Shown in pieces: positions 1-8,839 of a stretch of 64,000 nucleotides of DNA (positions are counted from its first letter, which is position 1; each line of letters begins with the position of its first letter). The DNA is from Pelagicoccus albus (GTDB lineage: Bacteria > Verrucomicrobiota > Verrucomicrobiia > Opitutales > Opitutaceae). The position numbers were made by a program, and so were the translations under genes. The notes below the pieces were generated by a model. The model ran no database searches and had not been told where the DNA came from. It worked only from the letters and a program-made list of their open reading frames with translations. Location: NCBI RefSeq assembly GCF_014230145.1, contig NZ_JACHVC010000007.1, positions 1 to 64,000 on the forward strand. Reading direction: 5' to 3'.

Positions 1-1593
1 AAAAAGGCTATTACGCAGGGTGGCGCCTTGGGAGTGATGTCCTCGTACAACGACTACGACGGAATTCCGGTCCAAGCGAGCAAGCTCTTCCTACAGGATA
101 TTTTAAGAGATGAATGGGGCTTCGAGGGCTATGTGGTCTCGGACAGCGGAGCGGTAGAGTTCCTCTATGAAAAGCACAGAGTGGCGGCCACTCCGAAGGA
201 AGCGATACGTCTTTCGGTCGAAGCTGGATTGAACATCCGCACTCACTTCACGCAACCGGAAGAGTATGCGGAGCCATTGGCTGAGCTGGTGGAAGAAGGT
301 CGCCTCTCTATGGATACGATCGATTCGCGAGTGTCCGATATTCTTCGGGTGAAGTTCCGATTGGGATTGTTTGACGATCCATATGAAACCAAGTCGATCG
401 ATACCGACTTGGTGGTGCGTTCTGAGGAGAATCTAGCGATTTCCCATCAGGCTTCCCGTGAATCGATTATTCTTTTGAAGAACGAGGGCGAGCTGCTGCC
501 GCTGGAAGGTGACTATCAGAAGATTCTCGTTACTGGTCCGATGGCGGACGATCAGCGGGCGTGGTGGAGCCGCTACGGCGCTCAGCGTCTCGACTACGTC
601 ACTCCATTGGAGGGCATTCGCTCCGCGTTGGATGGCAAAGTGGAGATCGTATATGTCAAAGGCGTAGAAGCGGCGGATGAGAATTGGCCCCTGAGCGATA
701 TCTATAAAGAGGCTGCCTCCGCTGAGGTACAAGCCGGCATCGACGCTGCCGTGGCAGCTGCAAAGGATGTGGACGTGATCATCGCTTGCGTTGGGGAAAC
801 GGATGCTCAATGCCGCGAGTCGCAAAGCCGCATCAGCCTTGATTTGCCGGGTTACCAGAACGAGCTCTTGCAGGCCCTGAAGGCAGCAGGCAAGCCGATC
901 GTTCTCGTTTTTTCCAATGGTCGTCCTCTCAGCGCTCAATACGCTATCCGTAACTTCCCATCTATCGTTGAAATGTGGTTCCCAGGGGAAGACGGAGGAG
1001 AGGCCCTGGCTGACGTATTGTTTGGCAACTACAATCCGGCGGGACGTTTACCAGTCACTGTCGCTCAATCCGTGGGGCAGTTGCCCTTGAATTTCCCGAG
1101 TAAGCCTGGTTCTCAAGATGTGGACTACGGGCAGGTCAACGGATCGCTTTTCTCTTTTGGACATGGTCTGAGCTACACGAAGTTTAAGTACGAAGGTTTG
1201 TCTTTAAGCGATGATGAGATCACCGCTGGCGATGAAGTCACCGTCGAACTAAGCGTCAAGAACGTTGGCGATCGGGATGGCGACGAGGTCGTGCAGCTGT
1301 ATTTGAGAGACGATTACAGCAGCGCTACAACCTATGACCAACGTCTGGTCGGCTTTAAGCGAGTACATATCCGAATGGGCGAAACGGCTAAGGTCGAGTT
1401 TACCCTCTCGAAGGAGCACATGGAATTTTACAAGACCGGAGAGGGCTGGCTGATCGAGCCAGGTGGATTCACGGTTTGGGTGGGAGCTTCATCTTCCGAT
1501 CTGCGACTTCGTAGTCGTTTCGCCGTAACTGACGAAAATGGAGAGGTGCCCGAGGAGCATGAGATCCAGGAGGAATGGGTCGATCCAATCTAA
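1..1593 (+). CDS. Glycoside hydrolase family 3 beta-glycosidase, C-terminal part (5' truncated by window edge)
   Basis: The reading frame is open from base 1, so the N-terminal barrel begins upstream and only about 530 residues are visible. The motif GYVVSDSGAV (Asp about visible residue 48) is the GH3 nucleophile region. It is followed by the (alpha/beta)6 sandwich domain, the FGHGLSYTKF motif, and a C-terminal fibronectin-III-like domain (VELSVKNVGDRDGDEVVQLYL). GH3 enzymes release terminal beta-linked glucose, xylose or related sugars from oligosaccharides, often in the periplasm. The exact substrate cannot be told from this part. The next gene is a relic of two other carbohydrate enzymes, so this was probably a polysaccharide-use locus. 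A hairpin follows the stop. Family assignment is firm; beta-glucosidase versus beta-xylosidase is open. Confidence 0.93.
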   Translation, partial: KKAITQGGALGVMSSYNDYDGIPVQASKLFLQDILRDEWGFEGYVVSDSGAVEFLYEKHRVAATPKEAIRLSVEAGLNIRTHFTQPEEYAEPLAELVEEGRLSMDTIDSRVSDILRVKFRLGLFDDPYETKSIDTDLVVRSEENLAISHQASRESIILLKNEGELLPLEGDYQKILVTGPMADDQRAWWSRYGAQRLDYVTPLEGIRSALDGKVEIVYVKGVEAADENWPLSDIYKEAASAEVQAGIDAAVAAAKDVDVIIACVGETDAQCRESQSRISLDLPGYQNELLQALKAAGKPIVLVFSNGRPLSAQYAIRNFPSIVEMWFPGEDGGEALADVLFGNYNPAGRLPVTVAQSVGQLPLNFPSKPGSQDVDYGQVNGSLFSFGHGLSYTKFKYEGLSLSDDEITAGDEVTVELSVKNVGDRDGDEVVQLYLRDDYSSATTYDQRLVGFKRVHIRMGETAKVEFTLSKEHMEFYKTGEGWLIEPGGFTVWVGASSSDLRLRSRFAVTDENGEVPEEHEIQEEWVDPI

Positions 1594-1625
1594 TTTGGGT
1601 TATATTAGTGTGTTAATCACTACTT

Positions 1626-1664
1626 GATGCCAGCGGTGGGGTAGCCGCTGGCATCTCACTTTTA
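1626..1664 (+). terminator. Hairpin terminator after the GH3 gene
   Basis: An 11-bp perfect stem (GATGCCAGCGG / CCGCTGGCATC, positions 1626-1636 and 1645-1655) with an 8-base loop is followed by a short T-containing stretch (CACTTTT). It starts 33 bases after the GH3 stop codon. The T-tract is weak. Confidence 0.6.
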
Positions 1665-1673
1665 AAAGTCCTA

Positions 1674-2373
1674 TTGGGAGTGTTTATGATGAGCTTGCGA
1701 AGAGGGTATTGCACGAAAGAGTGTGTTGTGAATATCGCCTATTTTGCAGGGGAAGGGCTAGGCTTAGGTAAGGCTTGGGTTATCCTGGTCTTAGCGGTCA
1801 TTTCCTCTTGTTTGGTATCCGCGAATCAACGTCAGGCATTGAACTTTAACTCCGATTGGTTGCTTGGGGTGGGAAAGCTCAGTGGGATGCACCAAGAAAA
1901 CTTCGACGATTCGAGATTTTCCCGCGATGGAACGGGTGGGTTGAAGGAAGGCGTTGCTCAAGCGCCGGTCGAGAACATAGGCGATCGGGAGCTTTCAATC
2001 ATCGAAATCGAGTTTTATGAATCACTGCCCAATGAGCAGGCGTTTGACCTCTACCTCCTGATGGGGCAATCCAATATGGCGGGGCGGGACCTGACAGGCT
2101 TGAGTGACCAGACCATTAGTGGGCAAGTTCTCGCCTATGGGTACAATGGAGAGTGGTTTGTCGCCAAGGATCCAATACATAAGCAGACAGGCAGGGTTAA
2201 GCCTGGAGTAGGACCTGGAATCGCTTTCGCATCAAGCGATGCAGGCGGCCCATCCGGATACGACGATAGGTGTCGTGCCTTGCGCTGTAGGTGGATCTCC
2301 CTTGAGGCGCTGGGTAAAGGGTGGCGATCTTTATGAGGAAGCTTGTGAACTCGTTTGGACTCTACCGTATTGA
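1674..2373 (+). pseudogene. Frameshifted chimeric relic: signal peptide + GH2 N-terminal fragment + sialate O-acetylesterase (SGNH) fragment
   Basis: The frame opens with a hydrophobic export signal (AWVILVLAVISSCLVSA). The next stretch, ALNFNSDWLLGVGK...ENFDDSRFSR, resembles the N-terminal jelly-roll of family 2 glycosidases. It breaks off and is followed by FDLYLLMGQSNMAGR, the block I nucleophile Ser motif of sialate O-acetylesterase-type carbohydrate esterases. After GVGPGIAFA (about base 2230) the frame is lost. From about base 2250 the +2 frame continues the family motif as TIGVVPCAVGGSPLRRW and VKGGDLYEEA, ending at TGA 2371-2373. The C-terminal Asp-x-x-His half is absent. Likely starts are the tandem ATGs at 1686/1689. 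This looks like a deletion that joined two neighbouring carbohydrate genes, followed by a frameshift. The SGNH part is clear; the GH2 part is an inference from a short match. Confidence 0.75.
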
Positions 2374-2452
2374 GAAAGACTTCGAATTGATGATAGGATT
2401 GTGGTGAACAGGGGCTGCCTTGGTGAACTGTCGAGATAGCCATCGGAGGGGC

Positions 2453-3084
2453 TTACGATTTGTGAATGACCTTGTGATAGTGAACTTCAATCGGAGGAGG
2501 CGGTCGATCCTCAGGGGCGTCGTCTGCTGATAAAGGGGCGGGCCATTGGGCGATTTTTGGAAGAAGGCTCTGATGGTTTGCTTGGGCTTTGGTGGTTTTG
2601 AGAAGCACAGGTAGGACTCGACGAATTGAGGATTCAGAGCCGACGAAGGGGGCGTCGCGATATCAGATTGCCGGAAATTCTTTTCGGGCGGAGAGCCTGA
2701 ATGGGCTTTGGTTTCTATCGCGTAGCGTTGTGATTTTTTAGTCTCCGACCAGGTTAGGGCGAAGCGATTTGATTCGGATCGAATGGCGGCCGAGCCGTTG
2801 GGGTTCGCTGTTTCTGAGTTGGAAAATGAAAGAACTTGCTGTTCGAGAATGAGTCGTGGCTCTTGAATTATCGGTTCCGGTTTTGGAATGAATATCCCAT
2901 TTGTTTCGAACATGAGATGTGGGCGAGGCTCGGCAGGAATCGAGATCTGTCTACGATATTGCGAGGTGCTCGGAGCTTTTTCCTCAACCGAATTTGCCGG
3001 AGGGCCTGCCGGTGGCGACTGCTGTTGTTTTAAAAAAGAACGACGAGGTTTTGCGTTAGGCGCAAACTGTCGAGGCTTGGTCAA
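2453..3084 (-). pseudogene. Unknown proline-rich protein, split by a frameshift at a C5/G5 tract
   Basis: I do not recognise this gene. From a TTG codon just after the HipH-like gene's TAG stop, one frame reads a plausible Pro/Ser/Glu-rich protein (for example RPHLMFETNGIFIPKPEP). Around base 2650 it meets a run of five G on the plus strand (2648-2652). If one base is added there, the product continues as SSIRRVLPVLLKTTKAQ and ends PPPPIEVHYHKVIHKS with TAA at 2453-2455, about 210 residues in all. Without the change the original frame runs on to about 2362 as unconvincing Arg/Pro-rich sequence. A homopolymer indel, real or from sequencing, is the simplest reading. It shares strand and frame with the HipH-like gene upstream, separated only by TAG and one codon, so co-transcription is likely. 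No membrane segment or known motif is seen. Confidence 0.4.
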
Positions 3085-3087
3085 AGC

Positions 3088-4467
3088 CTAACTAAGAACA
3101 GCGCTTTTGATTCGCTCGAGGTTATCTTGGGCGGTGGTGCGCAGAGCGGAGTCTGATGGGAGTAATTCGATGAACCGGGTCCAGAAGCGGATAGCCGCTT
3201 TTGCGGCGGGCTGCCAATTTGGAAGCGCTTCGGGTCGAGGCGGACGGACGTCGATGGGCTTCGCTGGAAGGTCTCCACTGCGCTGCGGCGCGTAGCGCAT
3301 GGGGAGCATGTCGTATATGGGGCAGAGCTTGAGAGGAAGTTGCGGAGTCAGGAAGACGCTGAGATTTCCAAGGTGCATATCCGAATTGCCGATGAGGTTT
3401 CCGAAGTGTTCGTAGGTCGCGGCGCGATCGGCGTCGGCTTGGGTGAGCCAGCCATTTCGGACGAGAGACTGGCTGCTGCGACTCCAGCTTTGCTCGAGCT
3501 CTCCGCCGAGTCCGGCGATGAGAGTGCGCAGGGAAAGAGTGCCGAGGCGACCATGGTTTCCGGAGCGGTCGAAGCGCTCGACCTCGAGGTAGGCACGTTG
3601 TTCTGTTTGGATCAGCTCGGAATTGGCAGATGGGAGACCAATGCTGGACAGCTCCTCCGATGCGATGGCTTCAGCTGCGAGAAGCTCGCCCCAGCGTCTC
3701 CCGGCATCGGTCTGTAGGGAGCCGGAAAACTTGACGATAACGTGTTGGAAGGAGTCGCTGGTATGTCGAATGCAGGCGGTAAACTTGGGCTGCTCGCCAC
3801 CGGCGGACGAGTTGGGAAGTTCTCCGTCTTCTATGATGTGGCGGGCAACTTGATCGTATTTCGATGCACGCTCGAATTCGTCTATGAATTCCAAATGGCC
3901 GCGTCGTTCCAAAAACGCATCTATTGCCTGGCCCCCTAAAATGAAGTTGCCGGGGGTGTCGTCGCCGTGGGCGAGTATGGCCCTAAGGGATTCGTCGATG
4001 GTCCAGGTTTCGGGGTTGATTCCGATGCCGAGCGCTGTGCCGAAGTTGTGGGCGAGTAGGCGTCCGAGGTAGCCTTGCGGTCGCATGTCTTCTAGAAACC
4101 ATGGCAGCCCGGAAAAGAGTTGCGGGTGGTCTTTGCCGTTTAGCAGATAGCTGTAGTCGGTATTTTCCCAGCTCGGCTCGAAATAGAATTCGTCCTGATG
4201 AAAGGCGTGGAGCGTGCCGGCAACTTGGGCTTGGCCCTTGGGGTCTACCTGGTAGAGCTTCCAATCGCTATCGCTTCCGCCAAGGTCGCGTGGCAGGGCA
4301 TAGCGAGCTCGGCGGGTTTGTCCGATGCGGAAAACTCTCGAGGAAGCGCTTAACGCTCGCGATACGGTAGGCTGACTCACGCCTAGCCGGCGAGCGATGT
4401 CCGCTGCTGGCATCGACCCTTGGGAGGCGAGAAGTTTTTCGATGGAATCTGTATGCTTAGAGCTCAA
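3088..4467 (-). CDS. HipH/YjjJ-like HipA-family kinase with fused N-terminal HTH
   Basis: A 459-residue protein. Residues 1-55 form a winged-helix DNA-binding head (IARRLGVSQPTVSRALS). The rest is a HipA-type Ser/Thr kinase fold: SSAGGEQPKF glycine-rich loop, VIVKFSG lysine strand, catalytic loop HFGNLIGNSDMHLGNLS, and metal-binding LCPIYDMLP. This matches E. coli HipH (YjjJ), in which one polypeptide combines the DNA-binding role of HipB with the kinase, rather than classic two-gene HipBA. No separate hipB lies beside it. The start is TTG; a start before IEKLLASQG is needed to keep the HTH whole. The start codon abuts one copy of a 15-bp direct repeat, which suggests autoregulation. The physiological target is unknown. 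The unknown frameshifted gene follows directly. Confidence 0.85.
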   Translation of the reverse strand: MSSKHTDSIEKLLASQGSMPAADIARRLGVSQPTVSRALSASSRVFRIGQTRRARYALPRDLGGSDSDWKLYQVDPKGQAQVAGTLHAFHQDEFYFEPSWENTDYSYLLNGKDHPQLFSGLPWFLEDMRPQGYLGRLLAHNFGTALGIGINPETWTIDESLRAILAHGDDTPGNFILGGQAIDAFLERRGHLEFIDEFERASKYDQVARHIIEDGELPNSSAGGEQPKFTACIRHTSDSFQHVIVKFSGSLQTDAGRRWGELLAAEAIASEELSSIGLPSANSELIQTEQRAYLEVERFDRSGNHGRLGTLSLRTLIAGLGGELEQSWSRSSQSLVRNGWLTQADADRAATYEHFGNLIGNSDMHLGNLSVFLTPQLPLKLCPIYDMLPMRYAPQRSGDLPAKPIDVRPPRPEALPNWQPAAKAAIRFWTRFIELLPSDSALRTTAQDNLERIKSAVLS

Positions 4468-5228
4468 TTGAATAGAAAAATGAATAGTATAAGATAAAGA
4501 TAGTCAAAGAGAAAGGGGGATGTCTTGGCCAAGGTGTGAATAGAAAAATGAGTTTCCAGCTCATCGAGACAAGCGTTTGGGAAGCAGCTCTCACGGATTG
4601 AGGAGTATCGCTCGTTAGGATGTGTGGGGAGTTCCGATTCAATATTCAACCTGAGCCTCTGGGAATCGGGAGTTGAGCTTACTCGAGTACCAATGCCGCT
4701 AGCCCAAGAAAGGCAGGAAGGAGGTGTAGTTGATTCCTGGATGCGATTGACCTGGCTTTACCGCATCGATGCTGAGAATGGGGATGCAACTCTATCTCTT
4801 TGGGCCCGGAACGGTCTGGAGATCGAATCGCTACGCCGGTATCAGCCAATCTTGCTGCGTGTTTTCCGATGGTCCTAGGATGCGATTGGTAGACTATGCC
4901 TTGCATGCTCGTCTTTAGATATCGGATACGGATAGGAATTCTGCTTGCGGTGAACCTCTCTCGATTTCTAGGCAGGTACGCGGATGGCCGCGCAAATCTG
5001 CCCGGTTTGGCTTGGGCAAGTCTGGCTCTGGCCAGTAGGCGGACAAAGCGGTGGAGGTTTGCTCGAGCTTCGTTGCTGGCACGAAAAGGATGCCACGTTG
5101 GAATCTCCTTGCAGCCTCTGGTTCGGGGAGGCAGATTTCCCGTCGAAAGGCGAATCTAGTACAGAATCGGAAACCGCTTTACAAGCGGCTGGGGAAACTT
5201 TTATAAGTTGCTTGTATTTAAAGACTTT
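4468..5228. other. About 760 bases without a convincing gene; carries a direct repeat upstream of the HipH-like gene
   Basis: No open frame here reads like a protein. The two longest plus-strand frames (4624-4878 and 4984-5286) have erratic composition, and the second runs through the tRNA. The side near the HipH-like gene is AT-rich and holds the repeat pair described separately, so it is probably the promoter region of that gene. The middle looks like decayed or non-coding sequence. Confidence 0.6.
4469..4551. repeat. 15-bp direct repeat pair, candidate operator of the HipH-like gene
   Basis: TGAATAGAAAAATGA occurs at 4469-4483 and again, identical, at 4537-4551 (68 bp apart, about 6.5 helical turns). 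The near copy ends two bases from the TTG start of the divergently read HipH-like gene. Because that protein has an HTH head, binding of a dimer to the two copies is a reasonable inference, not shown. Confidence 0.45.
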
Positions 5229-5305
5229 TGGTAGGCCCGCTCGGACTCGAACCGAGGACCAATGGATTATGAGTCCACTGCTCTAACCAACTGAGCTACA
5301 GGCCC
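5229..5305 (-). tRNA. ileX: tRNA-Ile2 (CAU anticodon; elongator Met is the alternative)
   Basis: Read on the minus strand, the gene starts GGGCCTG, has a D arm GCTCAGTTGGTTAGAGC, anticodon loop CTCATAA (anticodon CAU), T arm CTCGG-TTCGAGT-CCGAG, and an encoded CCA end at 5231-5229. CAU can be Met or, after lysidine modification by TilS, Ile for AUA codons. The acceptor stem has C4-G69 and C5-G68, and the variable region is TTGGT-like, as in E. coli tRNA-Ile2. This favours Ile2. The structure call is firm; the isotype is likely but not certain. Confidence 0.9.
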
Positions 5306-5432
5306 ACTAAATGTGGAGGATTGGGTTTTTGGTGGTTGGCGAGGTAGATGTCAACCCAGAGCGGCTGGTAAAATCGAAGCCTTAGGATGTAAAATTCTCC
5401 CGTCTAGGGAGAAATCCCTCGATCTTTGAATC

Positions 5433-6491
5433 CTAGAACGAGCGGGCGATGGTGATGCCGCCGAATTCGTGTGGATCTTCCTGTCCGACAAACTCTTCGC
5501 TTCGGACGGTGTAGACGTAGCTGAGTGACCATTTCCCCGCAAGCAAGGTTGCCCCCGCGTAGTAGTCGCCCACGTAGTCTTGTGCTTCTAGTCCGTGACT
5601 GTCGGCCCAAGTGTTTCCCTCGATGAAAATGTTCTGGGCTACGTAGCGTCCTTCGGCTCCAACGGTTATGAAAAAGCCAGACTGGGGTGAGCTGTCTGAT
5701 AATCGAGGGTCTGATTCGCTACTCGGAAAGGCGGATGTATTTCCAGGGCGAATACGTGGGGGCGTGGCTGGTGTTTGGCGATTGTATCCGAAACGCATGC
5801 TCGCACCTGCGTGGGCGTATGTCTGAATGTTGCCCAACGCGAAACCGTAGGAAGTGTTGAAGTCCGTTCCCCAGCCTTCTCGCGTATCGGGCAGGCGGAA
5901 TATCTCCGAGTCGCGTCTCCAGGCGAGTATGCCACCAAACTCGTTTTTTAGCTGGTTATCCCATCCGCTCGCATGGGTGGCTCCGATTTTCTCGTGCACC
6001 CAGTTTTGTACGTCTTCAGCGTAGGAGTCCGGGCCGACCAAGCCGAGCGTTATTTCCATTGTATCCGTGGATCTACCACGGTTTTCTCGTAGAGCTAAGC
6101 TCAAGTAGGACCAGCCAGCATAGGGCCGATCGTCCAAGATGAGTTCGGTTGCTTCCTTGTCTTTGGGGGTGTAAATGTTTTGGCCGATTGAGAAAGTAGC
6201 GCCGTAGCTGTATGAGTCTTTTCGCGTTTCTGGCTTCTTGTTGGCGATTGCTTTTGCCCAGGCCGGTAGATATTCGATTTCGTCGTAGCTTGCGGCCTCT
6301 GCTAGATCCCAAGAGATGCGGGTCCCGTTGGTGTAGGCTTTGTCGGTGCCGCTGAATACGTCGTTTTCCACGGATAGAGCCATGGTAAATGCCTTGTTGA
6401 TATCCTGTGCGGAAAGGGTGGATACGGCTGTCAAAGCTGTTGAGACGGCTAAACTGAAGATAGGAGTTTTCGCATGTTTAGGAAGGGTCAT
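5433..6491 (-). CDS. lpxR: LpxR-family lipid A 3'-O-deacylase (DUF2219), outer membrane
   Basis: A 352-residue protein with an N-terminal signal peptide (FSLAVSTALTAVSTLSAQ), then a beta-barrel. LpxR removes the 3'-acyloxyacyl chain of lipid A at the cell surface. Family marks seen are SVENDVFSGTDKAYTNG near the mature N-terminus (the Asn-Asp pair is catalytic in Salmonella LpxR), DDRPYAGWSYLSL, and QNWVHEKIGA with Gln and His four residues apart, as in the known Gln118/His122 pair. The C-terminus ends in Phe, typical of outer-membrane barrels. A low-complexity Pro/Ser stretch (residues about 250-275) probably lies in an extracellular loop. The gene stands alone between the tRNA and the TonB receptor. 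Confidence 0.88.
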   Translation of the reverse strand: MTLPKHAKTPIFSLAVSTALTAVSTLSAQDINKAFTMALSVENDVFSGTDKAYTNGTRISWDLAEAASYDEIEYLPAWAKAIANKKPETRKDSYSYGATFSIGQNIYTPKDKEATELILDDRPYAGWSYLSLALRENRGRSTDTMEITLGLVGPDSYAEDVQNWVHEKIGATHASGWDNQLKNEFGGILAWRRDSEIFRLPDTREGWGTDFNTSYGFALGNIQTYAHAGASMRFGYNRQTPATPPRIRPGNTSAFPSSESDPRLSDSSPQSGFFITVGAEGRYVAQNIFIEGNTWADSHGLEAQDYVGDYYAGATLLAGKWSLSYVYTVRSEEFVGQEDPHEFGGITIARSF

Positions 6492-6625
6492 GGAATGCCT
6501 ATTTCAGTTTTCGCGCCAATGCGTTTTGACCGAAGTTTAGGCTATTGTTCAGTGCAATGTGAACGGTTTAGGTCGGTCGACTTGCAATTTGCAATTGGGC
6601 GGGAATAGGGGGATCTAGCCTTTCG

Positions 6626-6661
6626 TAAAAAGAAAAACGCCACTGCGTGTGCAGTGGCGTT
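6626..6661 (-). terminator. Rho-independent terminator of the TonB receptor gene
   Basis: An 11-bp perfect stem (AACGCCACTGC / GCAGTGGCGTT) with a 4-base loop lies 39 bases past the stop. On the minus strand it is followed by a T-rich run (TTTTTCTTTTTA). Confidence 0.9.
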
Positions 6662-6699
6662 CCGTCTAGATGAATTGATCTTGGAGAGAAGAATCAATT

Positions 6700-8685
6700 C
6701 TAGAATTTGTAGCTAGCGGTGAGGCTGATTTCCCTACCGCGAGCTGGAAATCCGATATATGATCCTACGCGTGCGTTGTAGCCGTAGGTACCGTGGTCGT
6801 AGTAGAATTCGTCGAATACGTTTTTGATGGAGGCGGAAAGGGTGAGCGCGTCGTTTTCTACAGGACTCCAAGAGGCGAAGAGATCGGTGACGAAATAGCT
6901 CGGCTTGTCTGGAGCGTCGGCCGCGATGGCGTTCTCCTCTGACTCGACGTAGCGAGCGAAGAGGCCGAGGTCTACGTTGTAGTCAGATAGGAAGTAATTG
7001 GCTTTGGCATTCCAAGTGCGACCAATACTGGTGCCGAGTCCAAGATTGGCGTCGGTGAGGGCCTCGTCGTTGAAGGAATTGTCGGCATTCCAAACTCCGA
7101 CGCTTACGAACCCCTTTTCGTAGTGCTGCCCGAGCTCGAGTTCGTATCCGTCAACCTCGGCAGTCCCCACGTTTCTCCAATAGCCCCAGACCTCTCCACC
7201 AGAGTATTCTGCGTCGATATAGTTCTCGATGTCTTGCGTGTAGACCGTTCCACGAAGGAAGGTGCCGTCTTTTTCCCACGCGAAGCCGAACTCGATATTG
7301 TCCGCCTTTTCTGGAGACAGGTCTCCGTCGTGAACGTAGAGAGCGGAGAAGAAAGCTTCGCGGATGGTGATGCCACGGAAAGCTCGTGAGTAACCGGCTC
7401 GGAAGCTGAGGTCTTCTGTTGCTTGCCAGGTCACGCTGGCGTTGGGGCTGAAACCATCGGATTCATTGCTGGCTCCGGCGGCTACACCTTCTTCGGAGAC
7501 GCGTTCGTAATTATCGTAGCGAAGTCCCGCTGAAAGCGTGATGACCTCTGTAGCCTGCCAGTCGTCCTGTGCGTAAATTCCAAATACAGTGGCAGACTGA
7601 GTGCTGGTTCCCCAGAAGGTTGGGGGTGTAGCATTTTGTTCGGAATCGGACTTATCCTCACGGTAGTCGATACCAAAGGTGAGGCCGTTGTTTTCCGAAA
7701 TCATATTGTTGCGGATGTCGAAACCGAGACTTTCGAATTCCCCACGACCGTAGAGAGCTCCGGTGGTATTTCGGTGGTTTGAATAGTCGCTTTGGGTCCA
7801 GTATAGAGTACTGTTTAGGTCGAGCACCCCGTCACCTGCGTCCAACTGATGATTGAAGGTGAGGGTTTCGCGGTTCATCTCGTGGTCGGAGAGCACGTAG
7901 GCAGCGTTGAAGCCGATCATATGAGGGCGCTCGTAGTAGGTGCCGGTATCCTCGAGTGCCTCGTAGGCAAGGCTCCAGTTTTGGGTGGCTCCCGTACCGT
8001 TGAGCTTTACGTAGCCCCGGGCATGATTGTAAGCGGTGGGGGTGACTATGTCTCCGTTTCCGTCCGCATAGTCTTCGCCTTCTGCGTGCGAGTAGGTGGC
8101 GATCAAACCAATCGAGTCAGTCAGTTTGCCGTAAGCGGAGCCGACCAGCTTGTAGCTATCCTCGCCATTGAAACCGTAGGAGGTTTTGACGAAGGCTCCC
8201 ACTCTTTCCTCGCCCAGCATATCGAAAGCATCTTTGAGGGTGACGCGCATGGAGCCAGTGAGAGCTCCCGCTCCGGAGGTTGCCGCTCCGGCTCCGGCGT
8301 CGAGGTCGATGGTTTTGATAAACTCAGGCTCTAGCTGGAGGCGTCCCTGGTGGTGGTAAAGTTCTCCTATTTGCTGAGCTCCATCGATGGTGACGTTGAG
8401 CATGGTGTCCTCGAAACCGCGGACGTATATCTTTTGGGCGACTGCTGAACCGCCTCCTACCGACAAGGTTGATTGATTGGAAAAGAGCTCCGCCAGATCG
8501 TTCGCTTGCAGTCGCTCGATTTGAAGGGCGTCCATCGCTAGATCGCCCGGCTCACTCTCGGCTTTTACCTCGTAAGGATCGAGTTGGATAATTTCCTCCT
8601 CTTCCTGCGCATTTGCTAATCCGGAAAGACCGACGAATGATAGGCCGGCCAAGATAGCGTTTCGTTTGTAGTGGTTCTGCTTCAT
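6700..8685 (-). CDS. TonB-dependent outer-membrane receptor
   Basis: I place the start at the ATG at 8685 (MKQNHYKRNAILAG), which begins the signal peptide and has GGAAA about ten bases upstream; an in-frame GTG-type start nine codons earlier is less likely. The mature N-terminus carries a TonB-box-like acidic entry (IIQLDPYEVKAE), then the plug domain with KIYVRGFEDTMLNVTIDGAQ, and a 22-strand barrel ending in Phe (ISLTASYKF). Such receptors take up iron complexes, haem, cobalamin or glycans using TonB-ExbBD energy. The plug motif ELYHHQGRLQLEPEFIKTI is closest in feel to siderophore or haem receptors, but no haem His motif is evident, so the ligand is open. No clear Fur box was seen upstream. 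A strong terminator follows. Confidence 0.9.
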   Translation of the reverse strand: MKQNHYKRNAILAGLSFVGLSGLANAQEEEEIIQLDPYEVKAESEPGDLAMDALQIERLQANDLAELFSNQSTLSVGGGSAVAQKIYVRGFEDTMLNVTIDGAQQIGELYHHQGRLQLEPEFIKTIDLDAGAGAATSGAGALTGSMRVTLKDAFDMLGEERVGAFVKTSYGFNGEDSYKLVGSAYGKLTDSIGLIATYSHAEGEDYADGNGDIVTPTAYNHARGYVKLNGTGATQNWSLAYEALEDTGTYYERPHMIGFNAAYVLSDHEMNRETLTFNHQLDAGDGVLDLNSTLYWTQSDYSNHRNTTGALYGRGEFESLGFDIRNNMISENNGLTFGIDYREDKSDSEQNATPPTFWGTSTQSATVFGIYAQDDWQATEVITLSAGLRYDNYERVSEEGVAAGASNESDGFSPNASVTWQATEDLSFRAGYSRAFRGITIREAFFSALYVHDGDLSPEKADNIEFGFAWEKDGTFLRGTVYTQDIENYIDAEYSGGEVWGYWRNVGTAEVDGYELELGQHYEKGFVSVGVWNADNSFNDEALTDANLGLGTSIGRTWNAKANYFLSDYNVDLGLFARYVESEENAIAADAPDKPSYFVTDLFASWSPVENDALTLSASIKNVFDEFYYDHGTYGYNARVGSYIGFPARGREISLTASYKF

Positions 8686-8839
8686 TGCGTTTCCGTTTGA
8701 AAGGTAACGCAAATTACAGCTTTTCGGCAGATCACTCCGCCCGAAGCGGGATTATAAAGGCTCCGATCGGTATCTTGTTTACCCCAGTTGGTTTACCCTG
8801 AATTTTGAGGTCTTGAGGGGCGATCGTAGCCGAAAACGG

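Noticed and set aside
4984-5286. Plus-strand 100-codon frame upstream of LpxR region
   Set aside because: It runs through the tRNA gene on the other strand and reads erratically.
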